A stretch of 64,000 bases of DNA. Source: Streptomyces marinisediminis. Its GTDB lineage: Bacteria; Actinomycetota; Actinomycetes; Streptomycetales; Streptomycetaceae. Location: the NCBI RefSeq assembly GCF_026262575.1, contig NZ_JAPKFL010000001.1:62001-126000 (forward strand). Reading direction: 5' to 3'. The translations under genes and the position numbers were made by a program. Positions 50,514 through 58,256 of this stretch are shown piece after piece; position 1 is the stretch's first letter, and each line of letters starts with the position of its first letter. The notes beneath the pieces were generated by a model. It worked only from the letters and a program-made list of their open reading frames with translations, searched no databases and had not been told where the DNA came from.

Positions 50514-52072
50514 GTCTTGCGCGCCTCGTGCACACCTGCATGGATATTCTGCGGCGTCGTCCGCCCGTTTGGTTGATTCCGTTCCTGTGGACCCTCGCCC
50601 TCGGGGTGTGGGGGCTGTCCCGGCGGCACAGCGTCTGGCGGGACGAGGCGGCGACCTGGCAGGTGGCCGCGCGGTCGACCGGCGAGATCTGGCACATGCT
50701 GGAGCAGGTCGACGCTGTTCACGGGCTCTACTACCTGCTGATGCACGGCCTCTTCGAGTGCTTCGGAGCCGGTACCACGACGTTGCGGCTGCCCTCCGTC
50801 CTGGCCATGGCGGTGGCGGCGTCGTGTGTGACGGTCATCGGCCGCCACCTGGGCGGCGTCCGGGCGGGCCTGGGGGGAGGGCTGGCGTTCGGGTTACTTC
50901 CGGCCGTGCAGTTCCACCTGCAAGAAGGCCGACCGTATGCGATCGTCACGGCCGGAGCCGCGGTCTCGACACTGCTGTTGGTGACCGCGCTCAGAGGACG
51001 GCGTCGTCAGCCGCTGCTTTGGGCGGCGTACGGTGGCGTGACGCTGCTGTGCGGGTGGTTGAACTGGTTGTCGCTGCTGATGCTGCCCGCCCACCTGGCG
51101 ACCTTGCTGTGGACGCGGCCCCGGCGCGGGATGTGGACGCGCTGGGCGGCGGCCTCCGCATGCGCCACAGCGTGTGCCATGCCGCTGATCCTGTTCACTC
51201 GGGGGCAGGCGCAACAGATATCCTGGATACCGCCGCTGTCCTGGCACATGATGATCGGCCCAGCGGTCCTCTTGGCCATCGGCGGTGTCGGGGCCCTGGT
51301 GGACCGGCCGCGGGTGGGCCGGCTGTCGGTGGCGGCCGTCGGGTTGCCCCTGCTGGCGGTGCCGCAGATATCCCTGATCGGTATGTCCCTGGTCAAGCCG
51401 ATGTTCTTGGAACGGTACGTCCTGTTCAGCCTGCTGGGCCTGGCCTTGCTGATCGGGGCGACGCTTGATGCTGTGGCGCGGGCGGTGACGCCGCGGTTTC
51501 CCAGGGCGTCGGCGTGGACCGTCCCCGTGGTGGTCGCCGTGGCGGTGCTGGCCCTGCTGCCGCAGTCGCTGGCCAAGCGCTCCCCGGCGAGTCGGGTGGA
51601 CGACGTTCTGGCGGTGGCGGCGGACGTGCGGCGGCTCAAGGGGCCGGGGAGCGCGGTGGTCTTCGTGCCGGCAGCGCGGCGCGACACCAGGTTGGTCTCT
51701 CCCGACGCCTTCGCCGGTCTGCGCGACATCGCCCTGGCGGAGAGTCCGGAGGCGTCGGGGACGCTCAAGGGGGTGGAGGCGAGCCCGGCTCGGATAGAGG
51801 CCGGGATGCTCGCCGAGCGGGAGATAGTCCTCGTCACAGACGCGGCCGAGGTGGCCAGGCCCGCCGCGACCAAGCGGGACAAGGTGAAGCTGTCCGTCCT
51901 GGACGAGTACTTCACGGTGGTGGCCGACGAGCAAACCCGCGGTCGGCGGGTGGCGGTGTTCCGGTGGAACGGAGCGGGGCCGGTGGTCTCGGAGGCTGGC
52001 CGGGGGGCGGGGCGGGGTCAGGTGATCCGCTCGGCCAGTTCGACGATGATGCCTTCCGGGCCGCGGACGTAG
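50510..52072 (+). CDS. GT39/ArnT-like polytopic membrane glycosyltransferase; contains a TTA codon
   Basis: 520 residues with about ten membrane segments and an extracellular C-terminal domain. The first loop holds SVWRDEAATWQVAARS, the Asp-Glu motif of GT-C mannosyl/arabinosyl transferases (PMT, ArnT). Such enzymes use polyprenyl-phosphate sugars at the outer membrane face. Codon 129 is TTA (50894-50896), implying bldA control. It overlaps the previous gene by four bases. Its 3' end overlaps the convergent SRPBCC-VOC gene by 55 bases, and the last 15-20 codons look unselected. Role in the WXG-like block unknown; it may glycosylate a secreted neighbour. Confidence 0.72.
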   Translation: MSLARLVHTCMDILRRRPPVWLIPFLWTLALGVWGLSRRHSVWRDEAATWQVAARSTGEIWHMLEQVDAVHGLYYLLMHGLFECFGAGTTTLRLPSVLAMAVAASCVTVIGRHLGGVRAGLGGGLAFGLLPAVQFHLQEGRPYAIVTAGAAVSTLLLVTALRGRRRQPLLWAAYGGVTLLCGWLNWLSLLMLPAHLATLLWTRPRRGMWTRWAAASACATACAMPLILFTRGQAQQISWIPPLSWHMMIGPAVLLAIGGVGALVDRPRVGRLSVAAVGLPLLAVPQISLIGMSLVKPMFLERYVLFSLLGLALLIGATLDAVARAVTPRFPRASAWTVPVVVAVAVLALLPQSLAKRSPASRVDDVLAVAADVRRLKGPGSAVVFVPAARRDTRLVSPDAFAGLRDIALAESPEASGTLKGVEASPARIEAGMLAEREIVLVTDAAEVARPAATKRDKVKLSVLDEYFTVVADEQTRGRRVAVFRWNGAGPVVSEAGRGAGRGQVIRSASSTMMPSGPRT

Positions 52073-52950
52073 CACAGGCGGTAGCTGTCCTCGTAGCGCT
52101 CCAGGTCGCCGACGAGTTCCGTGCCGCGGGCCCGCAGGCGGGAGACGACGGCGTCGATGTCCTCGACGGCGAACGCGACGTGGCGGAGGCCCAGGGCGTT
52201 CGGCGCCCCGTCGCGGCTGCCGCCGTGGTCCGCCGGGGTGTGGAACTTCGTCAGCTCCAGCCGTCCGTGGCCGTCCGGCGTCTGCACGACCGCGACCTCC
52301 GCCCTGACCCCTTCGAGCCCCACGACGCGGTCCACCCAGCGGCCCTCGACCGGGGCCCGGCCCTGGAGTTCGAGGCCCAGGTCGACGAAGAACGCCGTGG
52401 CGGACTCCAGGTCGTCGACGACGACGCCCACGTGCTCCATCCGGCGGACCGCGCCGCGCGGGGCACCGGGAGCCCTCGGCGGGGAGGGCTCGGCCAGGTT
52501 CTCGGCGAGGCTGTCGAGCGTGGAGGTCCAGCCGTCGTGCATGAACCCGTCGCCCGCGTGCCCCGGAGCCCCCTGGAGGCGGAAGGTCATCTCCGTCCTG
52601 CCGCCGAGGTCGGCGAAGGCCAGTGTGACGACGGGGGAGTCCTCGACCGCGGCGTCCGGGTAGCCCCAGGTGAAGACCAGGCGCTCGGGCTCGGTGATCT
52701 CCAGGTAGGCCCCGCCGGTCGAGACGCGTTCGCCGGTCTCGTCCGAGACCATCACGTAGCCGTAGCGGCCGCCGACCCGCAGATCGACGTGCACCTCCTC
52801 GCGCGGCGTGGTGGCGCCCCGGGGGTGGAGCCACCGCGCCATCTCGTCGGGCTCGGTCCACGCCCGCCACACGAGGTCGCGCGGGGCGTCGAGCACCCTG
52901 GTGATGGTGAAGCCCTGCGACATGTCGATCGGCTTCGCGTTCTCGGTCAT
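52018..52950 (-). CDS. SRPBCC (AHSA1-type) and VOC glyoxalase fusion protein
   Basis: 310 residues in two domains. Residues 1-165 are an AHSA1/START-like domain (ITRVLDAPRDLVWRAWTEPDEMARWLHPRGATT, ending GFMHDGWTSTLDSLAENL). Residues 175-310 are a VOC domain (MEHVGVVVDDLESATAFFVDLGLELQG, LRHVAFAVEDIDAVVSRLRARGTELVG, ending GPEGIIVELAERI). The metal ligands His, Glu, His, Glu seem present. The ATG overlaps the ArsR stop (ATGA). ArsR-SRPBCC pairs are common in actinobacteria; fusion to a VOC enzyme is less usual and suggests binding plus turnover of one hydrophobic substrate. Confidence 0.85.
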   Translation of the reverse strand: MTENAKPIDMSQGFTITRVLDAPRDLVWRAWTEPDEMARWLHPRGATTPREEVHVDLRVGGRYGYVMVSDETGERVSTGGAYLEITEPERLVFTWGYPDAAVEDSPVVTLAFADLGGRTEMTFRLQGAPGHAGDGFMHDGWTSTLDSLAENLAEPSPPRAPGAPRGAVRRMEHVGVVVDDLESATAFFVDLGLELQGRAPVEGRWVDRVVGLEGVRAEVAVVQTPDGHGRLELTKFHTPADHGGSRDGAPNALGLRHVAFAVEDIDAVVSRLRARGTELVGDLERYEDSYRLCYVRGPEGIIVELAERIT

Positions 52951-53330
52951 CGTTCGTTCGTCCCTTCCTGGTGGTGGCCCCCGGCCGCTTCCGGGTTCCG
53001 CTCGCGCTTCATCTCCCGGAGCCGGTCCTCCAGCGCGTCGAAGCTCTCCTGCCACGCGGCGCGCTGCCGGTCGAGCCAGGCGGACGCCTCGTCGAGCGGG
53101 TCGGTGCGCAGCGTGCAGGTACGCCACTGCGCCTGCCGGGTGCGGACCACGAGCCCCGCCGCCTCCAGGACCTTCAGGTGCTGCGAGACGGCCGGCTTGC
53201 TGATCTCCAGCGGCCGGGCCAGCTCCCCGGCGGTGGCCGGGCCCCGGCTGAGCCGTGCCAGCATCGCGCGCCGGTTCGGCTCGGCCAGGGCGCCGAAGAC
53301 GAGGTCGAGGGTCGTGGACGCGTCCTGCAC
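52947..53330 (-). CDS. ArsR-family transcriptional regulator
   Basis: 127 residues. The winged helix is canonical: LVFGALAEPNRRAMLARLSRGPATAGELARPLEISKPAVSQHLKVLEAAGLVVRTRQAQWRTC. No metal-binding Cys pair in helix 3, so it belongs to the group that partners SRPBCC proteins. GTG start with GAAGGTG upstream. Two short AT-rich palindromes lie directly before it. Translationally coupled to the fusion gene. Confidence 0.9.
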   Translation of the reverse strand: MQDASTTLDLVFGALAEPNRRAMLARLSRGPATAGELARPLEISKPAVSQHLKVLEAAGLVVRTRQAQWRTCTLRTDPLDEASAWLDRQRAAWQESFDALEDRLREMKRERNPEAAGGHHQEGTNER

Positions 53331-53341
53331 TTCGGCACCTT

Positions 53342-53362
53342 CTTAATTAAGCAACTACTTAA
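53342..53362. promoter_or_regulatory. AT-rich operator of the ArsR gene
   Basis: Two overlapping elements: CTTAATTAAG (53342-53351), a perfect palindrome, and TTAAG-CAACTA-CTTAA (53347-53362). Both are strikingly AT-rich here and lie 12-32 bases upstream of the ArsR start, at the expected promoter and transcript start. Confidence 0.65.
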
Positions 53363-53835
53363 ACGTAGGGCCGTGCGGGCTGCGGGGTCAAGCGTGTGGG
53401 CGAGTGCGTACGCCGTCGGCGCCGCACCGGTCGGCGTCGCGCCGCCCCCGCTCACCTCTCGCCGTCCGGTTCGCCGGGGACTTCCGGACGCGGTCCACGC
53501 GCGGCGGGCGACGACCCGGCCGAGGGCTGGGCGGACGTATCGGCCGACGGGGCTTGACGTGGCCGCCGGAGCGGAGAGGGGGCCGCCGCGACGGCGGGAA
53601 CAGGCCGTCCGTGACGGGGAGCCGTCGGCGGCCGTGCGCGGTGTGGACAACCGGCCCCGCCAGGCGCGCACGTCGCGGTGCGCCTGGCGGGCCCCGGGGT
53701 GGCGCTCTCGGGGACGCCTCCCGGGTGCCGCACTCGTGGACGCCTCCGGGGTGGCGCTTCCGCCGGCACGGTCAGCCGCGTGGGCGGTGTCCCGCGCGCG
53801 CTGCCGTGCCGACGGGGCCGGGGCGGGCCGCTGCG
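53363..53835. other. GC-rich gap without genes
   Basis: About 470 bases. The only pattern I see is a 16-base near-perfect direct repeat, GGACGCCTCCCGGGTG (53712-53727) and GGACGCCTCCGGGGTG (53738-53753). No reading frame has a ribosome binding site or a domain. Confidence 0.4.
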
Positions 53836-54039
53836 TCAGCGCGCGGTGTGGGCCAGGAAGGCCGTCCACGCGGTGGGGGTGAAGGCGAGTGAGCCGCGTG
53901 CGGTGTCCTTGGAGTCCCGCACGTGCACCACCGACTCCGCACACCCACACGCGGCCACCTCCACGCAGTCGCCTCCGCTTCCATCGCTGTACGTGGACTT
54001 GTGCCACTGGAGGTTGAACTGCTTCTCCATAACGCTCAT
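53836..54039 (-). CDS. DUF397 small protein
   Basis: 67 residues. The DUF397 signature is clear: LQWHKSTYSDGSGGDCVEVA, then VHVRDSKD and LAFTPTAWTAFLA. These small proteins nearly always follow an XRE regulator with a DUF5753 domain, as here, and belong to the Streptomyces WhiJ-type switch systems. Its ATG overlaps the regulator stop. A second start three codons in (MEKQFN) is possible. Confidence 0.92.
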   Translation of the reverse strand: MSVMEKQFNLQWHKSTYSDGSGGDCVEVAACGCAESVVHVRDSKDTARGSLAFTPTAWTAFLAHTAR

Positions 54040-54875
54040 GTGAACTCCTCGGCTTTCCGCAGGATCAGGTCACGCGACTCGTAAGGGCCCAGAGCCTGTG
54101 CGCGGATCATGGCATATCGCTGCGTCAGCTCGGACACTTCTTCCGGTTGCGTGATCAACAGACCGCGCCGTTGTGCTTCCAGGTACACCACACGGCTGTG
54201 GTCAGGACGCTCGAACAGTTTCATGGGGCCTTCCGTGCCTGCGTGCTCGCCTCTTGAACCGCAGTTCAACGGCAGTACCTGCACGGTGATGTTGGGTCGC
54301 TTGGAAAGCTCCACGAGGTGCCACAGTTGCTCGCGCATGGTCGCAGGTGTGCCGAACTGACGCAGCAAAGAGGACTCTTCCTGCACCAGTTCCAAGTGGG
54401 GCATGGGATGCGTGCGCTCGAAGAGCGCCTGCCTGGCGACTCGCGCCTGCACGAACTGTTCGGCCGCGTCCGTTGTCACCGCGGGGTAGGCGCCCTTGAT
54501 CACGGCCGTGGCGTACGCCTCGGTCTGGAAGGGACCGTCCACGACCATGGTCTGGTAGCCGCAGACGCTGATCGCGTCGCGTTCGAGCAGCGCGTAGTCC
54601 CGGAAGTGAGGCGGAAAGCGGTCGACGTCCACGTATGGCAGCAGTTTGGTGAGAATCCTGCGGCCGTCGAACAACTCGCGGTCCAGTAGGGAGAGCATCT
54701 TGATCGTGACGCCGTCCTTGCACGTCTCCAGTTTGCTGACGGCGGCACCTGAGTAGTTGATCAACCGTCCCAGTTCCTCCTGGGAGAGACCTCGTTCCTC
54801 CCGCGCCGAGCGAGCGAGGTCGGCGATTGCCTGACGGGTCGCGGACGCCATTCGGCGGTTCTCTTCCTCTGCCAC
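54036..54875 (-). CDS. XRE-family regulator with DUF5753 domain (WhiJ-like)
   Basis: About 279 residues, GTG at 54875 with GAGGGGAAGC upstream. HTH at about 12-65 (ADLARSAREERGLSQEELGRLINYSGAAVSKLE). DUF5753 follows: RDYALLERDAISVCGYQTMVVDGPFQTEAYATAVI, HLELVQEESSLLRQFG, LVELSKRPNITVQVLPL and AMIRAQALGPYESRDLI. Coupled to the DUF397 gene and divergent from the gene at 54996. WhiJ-type pairs repress development or secondary-metabolism genes; the ligand is unknown. Confidence 0.92.
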   Translation of the reverse strand: MAEEENRRMASATRQAIADLARSAREERGLSQEELGRLINYSGAAVSKLETCKDGVTIKMLSLLDRELFDGRRILTKLLPYVDVDRFPPHFRDYALLERDAISVCGYQTMVVDGPFQTEAYATAVIKGAYPAVTTDAAEQFVQARVARQALFERTHPMPHLELVQEESSLLRQFGTPATMREQLWHLVELSKRPNITVQVLPLNCGSRGEHAGTEGPMKLFERPDHSRVVYLEAQRRGLLITQPEEVSELTQRYAMIRAQALGPYESRDLILRKAEEFT

Positions 54876-54995
54876 GAGCTTCCCCTCTCGACATGGCTCG
54901 ACATGCCGCAACTCGCGTTCGATCAACGCGCGACTCGGTCACCTATCGAGTCCACGGCATTACATACGGTAGGCCGCGCGTCCGACACTCGACCC

Positions 54996-55436
54996 ATGAA
55001 CAGTGAAAGTCGTGATCCGCGCATCCCCTGGGTGCCGTTGCTCGGGTGCCACCTGCGGGTGGCCGGGGTGTACTTCGACGCCGTGCGGGTGGCCGGGCCG
55101 CACGGGCGGGACGTCGCGGAGCAGTTCGGGGAGCTGACCGGCGGGGACCCGGGTCCGGTGGTCCTGGAGCGGGACGGCCGACGGGCGGCGTACTTCCTCG
55201 TGGCGCCCGGCAGCACGGGCAACCGGCGCTGGCCGAGGGGTGTGGAACTGCTCACGGGGCAGGCCGGGCAGAACCGGCGCTGCTACGTCGGCGTGCCCGC
55301 GCTCGGCGGGGACACGTGGCCGCTGAGCTGGTACAGCAGGCCGGCGCCGGACGGTCGGCTGGTGCACACCGCGCTGCTGCACGCGGTGCTGTGCGCGATG
55401 GCGGGCCAGCGGTCGCCGTGGGTGGCCCGGTGCTGA
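54996..55436 (+). CDS. Hypothetical protein divergent from the DUF5753 regulator
   Basis: 146 residues, start MNSESRDPRIPWVPLLGCHLRV. A compact alpha/beta protein with VAGVYFDAVRVAGPHGRDVAEQFGEL, GPVVLERDGRRAAYFLVAPGS, GNRRWPRGVELL and GGDTWPLSWYSRP. No signal peptide or membrane segment. I know it only as a recurring Streptomyces gene next to HTH regulators. TACATACGGT about 25 bases upstream may be part of its promoter, giving a very short leader. Function unknown. Confidence 0.7.
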   Translation: MNSESRDPRIPWVPLLGCHLRVAGVYFDAVRVAGPHGRDVAEQFGELTGGDPGPVVLERDGRRAAYFLVAPGSTGNRRWPRGVELLTGQAGQNRRCYVGVPALGGDTWPLSWYSRPAPDGRLVHTALLHAVLCAMAGQRSPWVARC

Positions 55437-55454
55437 TTTTGCACCGACTGCATT

Positions 55455-55471
55455 TTTGCATACCCTGCAAA
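55455..55471. promoter_or_regulatory. Operator of the TetR/MFS pair
   Basis: TTTGCA-TACCC-TGCAAA, six-base perfect arms, ends three bases before the TetR GTG. An additional TTTTGCA lies about 18 bases upstream. The position over the transcript start fits autorepression. Confidence 0.6.
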
Positions 55472-55473
55472 GC

Positions 55474-56184
55474 GTGACGGAGAGAGAGGCGCTCGGGCTG
55501 CGCGAGCGCAAGAAGCGGGCGACGCGCGCGGCGCTGGCGGAGGCCGCGGTGCGGCTGGCGGTCGAGCACGGGGCGGAGAACGTCACCGTGGAGGCGATCA
55601 GCCAGGCCGCCGGGGTCTCTCCGCGCACGTTCTTCAACTACTTCGACAGCCACGACGACGCCTTCGTCATGCTCGACGCCGAGGTGGGGGCGCGCGTCCG
55701 GCGGGCCGTGCTGGACGCGCCCGAGGACCACCCGCCGCTCGTCGCCGTACGGGACGCGCTCGCCGCCGAGCTGGTCGACGTCGAGCAGCGGCACGAGGTG
55801 TGGGAGCTGCGCGCGCAGGTGCTCCAGCGCTCGCCGCACCTGCTCGCCCGCAGCCTGGGCGCCCACATGGCGGACGAGGAGGGCCTGGCCCTGGCCGTCG
55901 CCCAGCGCATGGGGAACGCGCCCCGGGACGCCGAGCCCCAGGGCGCCGCCTCCCAGGGCGCCGAGCCCCGGGACGCCGCGCCCCGGGACGCCGCGGCGCT
56001 GGAGCTGTACCCGAGGCTGCTGGCGGCCATGTCGGCCACCGCCGTGCGCGTCGCCGTGCAGCACTGGTGCGCCCGTCGCCGTCCGGAACGGGCGTTCTCC
56101 GAGGTGTTCCGGCGCGTCTTCGACCAGCTCGCCGCGGGCCTGACCGAGCCCGTCGCCGACTCCCACCGAAAGCAGGACCCGTGA
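55474..56184 (+). CDS. TetR-family regulator of the adjacent MFS exporter
   Basis: 236 residues, GTG at 55474. HTH: RKKRATRAALAEAAVRLAVEHG, then VEAISQAAGVSPRTFFNYFDSHDDAFV. The ligand domain contains an Ala/Pro/Gln/Asp low-complexity insertion (about residues 148-172) made of near-identical short repeats, probably a surface loop. GTGA overlap with the MFS gene means co-translation. By analogy with other TetR-DHA2 pairs it represses the exporter until the drug binds. Confidence 0.9.
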   Translation: MTEREALGLRERKKRATRAALAEAAVRLAVEHGAENVTVEAISQAAGVSPRTFFNYFDSHDDAFVMLDAEVGARVRRAVLDAPEDHPPLVAVRDALAAELVDVEQRHEVWELRAQVLQRSPHLLARSLGAHMADEEGLALAVAQRMGNAPRDAEPQGAASQGAEPRDAAPRDAAALELYPRLLAAMSATAVRVAVQHWCARRRPERAFSEVFRRVFDQLAAGLTEPVADSHRKQDP

Positions 56185-57905
56185 CCGCAGTCGACACCCC
56201 GGTGGACCGGGCGCCCACCGACATGACCAACCGCCAGATACTCCAGGCCATGTCCGGCCTCATGGCCGGGATGTTCGTCGCCATCCTGGCCGGCACGGTC
56301 GTGGCCAACGCGCTGCCGCGCATCATCGCGGACCTGGGCGCCAGCCAGTCCGCCTACACCTGGGTCGTCACCGCCGAGCTGCTGGCGATGACCGCCACCG
56401 TCCCGCTGTGGGGCAAGCTCTCCGACCTCTACAACAAGAAGCTGCTGCTCCAGCTCTCGCTGGGCGTGTTCGTGGCGGGGTCGCTGCTGGCCGGGTTCTC
56501 CCAGGAGGCCGGCCTGCTGATCTTCAGCCGCGTCGTGCAGGGCGTGGGCGCCGGCGGCCTGACCGCGCTCGCGCAGGTGGTGATGGCCGCGATCATCCCG
56601 CCCCGCAGGCTGGGCAGGTACGCGGGCGTCTTCGGCGCCGTCTTCGCCGTGGGCACGGTGATCGGGCCGCTGGTCGGCGGCGTGCTGGTGGACACCTCGT
56701 GGCTCGGCTGGCGCTGGTGCTTCTTCATCGGCGTCCCCTTCGCGCTCCTGGCGATCGTGCTGCTCCAGCGCACGCTGTCCCTGCCCACCGTGCGGCGGGC
56801 GGCGAAGGTGGACTACCTGGGCGCGTTCCTGCTCGTCGGGGGCGTCTGCGCGCTGCTGGTCTGGACGACGCTGGCGGGCAGCCGGTTCGCCTGGGCCTCC
56901 TGGCAGACGGCGGCGCTGACCGGTGGCGGCGTGCTGCTGCTGGCGCTCGCGGTGTGGGTCGAGACGCGGGTGCCCGAGCCGATCATCCCGCTCGCCCTCT
57001 TCCGCAACCGCACCGTGACGCTGACGACCGTGGCCAGCCTGCTCGTCGGCGTGGCGATGTTCGGCGGCACGGTGTTCCTCTCGCAGTACTTCCAACTGGC
57101 GCTCGGCAAGTCACCGACGGTCGCGGGCCTGATGAGCCTGCCGATGATCGGCGGCCTGCTGGTGTCGTCCACCGTGGCCGGGCAGGTCATCAGCGCCACC
57201 GGCCGGTGGAAGGTGTACCTGGTCTCCGGCGCGGTGATCATGACGGTCGGGCTCGGGCTGCTCTCCACGATCGACGCCGACACCGGGTTCGGCGTGCTGA
57301 GCCTGTACATGGCGCTGCTGGGCGTCGGCGTCGGCATGCTGATGCAGAACCTCGTGCTCGCCGCGCAGAACGACGTTCCGGCGGCCGACCTGGGCGCGGC
57401 CACCTCCGTGCTGTCGTTCTTCCGCAGCATGGGCGGCACCATCGGCACCAGCGTGCTGGGCGCGGTGCTCGCGCACCGGGTCGCGGACGAGATGCGCAGC
57501 GGGCTCGGACAGGCGGGCGTCGCGGCCCCCGAGGGCGGCGGGGCGCACGGCGCGGTGCCGGACGTGGGCGCGCTGCCCGCGCCGGTGCGGGAGGTCGTGG
57601 AGCGGGCCTACGCGGCCGGTACCGCCGACCTGTTCCTCGTCGCGGCCCCCTTCGCCGCCCTGGCGTTCGTCGCGGTGCTGCTGCTGAAGGAGAAGCCGCT
57701 GAAGACGACGAGCGGCATGCAGCGCCTGGCCGAAGAGACCGCGGCCCCGGACGCCCCGCACGACCGCGGCGCCCCGGCCCGGGCCGGTACTCCGGACGCG
57801 GGTGCCGCGCCGGACACGGGCGCCGCGCCGGAGACGGGTGCCGCCTCGGGCGCCGACGACGCGCCGGACGCCGGCGGCCGGGCGGCCCCGGAGCCGGTCG
57901 GCTGA
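56181..57905 (+). CDS. MFS drug exporter, EmrB/QacA (DHA2) family
   Basis: 574 residues with 14 predicted membrane segments. Motifs: LAGTVVANALPRIIADL (motif D1-like), GKLSDLYNKK (motif A), FSRVVQGVGAGGLTALAQ (motif B) and GPLVGGVLVDTSWLGWRWCFFIGVP (motif C). The C-terminal 60 residues are an Ala/Gly/Pro/Asp repeat. Proton-driven efflux of an amphipathic drug is expected; substrate unknown. Operon with the TetR gene. Confidence 0.93.
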   Translation: MTAVDTPVDRAPTDMTNRQILQAMSGLMAGMFVAILAGTVVANALPRIIADLGASQSAYTWVVTAELLAMTATVPLWGKLSDLYNKKLLLQLSLGVFVAGSLLAGFSQEAGLLIFSRVVQGVGAGGLTALAQVVMAAIIPPRRLGRYAGVFGAVFAVGTVIGPLVGGVLVDTSWLGWRWCFFIGVPFALLAIVLLQRTLSLPTVRRAAKVDYLGAFLLVGGVCALLVWTTLAGSRFAWASWQTAALTGGGVLLLALAVWVETRVPEPIIPLALFRNRTVTLTTVASLLVGVAMFGGTVFLSQYFQLALGKSPTVAGLMSLPMIGGLLVSSTVAGQVISATGRWKVYLVSGAVIMTVGLGLLSTIDADTGFGVLSLYMALLGVGVGMLMQNLVLAAQNDVPAADLGAATSVLSFFRSMGGTIGTSVLGAVLAHRVADEMRSGLGQAGVAAPEGGGAHGAVPDVGALPAPVREVVERAYAAGTADLFLVAAPFAALAFVAVLLLKEKPLKTTSGMQRLAEETAAPDAPHDRGAPARAGTPDAGAAPDTGAAPETGAASGADDAPDAGGRAAPEPVG

Positions 57906-57969
57906 GGCGTGGGGCGGGCGCGCGGCCGACCGTCCGGGGCGCGGGCCGGTCGGCGCGCGGTCGCCGGGG

Positions 57970-58188
57970 TCACCCGGCGGTGTCGTCCAGCCGGAAGCCG
58001 ACCTTCAGGCCGACCTGGTAGTGCGCCACCCGGCCGTCCTCGATGTGGCCGCGCACCTGGGTGACCTCGAACCAGTCCAGGCCGTGCAGCGTCCGCGCGG
58101 CGCGGCCGATGCCGTTGCGGATGGCCGCGTCCAGTCCTTCGTGCGAGGTGCCGACGATCTCGGTCACCCGGTAGGTGTGCTCGCTCAT
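57970..58188 (-). CDS. Dodecin family flavin-binding protein
   Basis: 72 residues: EHTYRVTEIVGTSHEGLDAAIRNGIGRAARTLHGLDWFEVTQVRGHIEDGRVAHYQVGLKVGFRL. This is the dodecin fold; the Trp in LDWFEV stacks on flavin in characterised members. Dodecins form hollow dodecamers that store FMN/FAD or CoA-related flavins. Start at 58188. Transcribed alone on the minus strand, 69 bases from the glgB stop. Confidence 0.93.
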   Translation of the reverse strand: MSEHTYRVTEIVGTSHEGLDAAIRNGIGRAARTLHGLDWFEVTQVRGHIEDGRVAHYQVGLKVGFRLDDTAG

Positions 58189-58256
58189 GGGCCGTCCTCC
58201 TGCGTGGGGCTCCTCCCACCGTGCCCCAGCGCGGGACGGCCCGCGAGCTGAGCGCG

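Noticed and set aside
53174..54007. Minus-strand frame bridging the ArsR and DUF397 genes
   Set aside because: It has only Arg/Pro/Ala-rich sequence with no recognisable domain, and true genes in other frames explain both ends.
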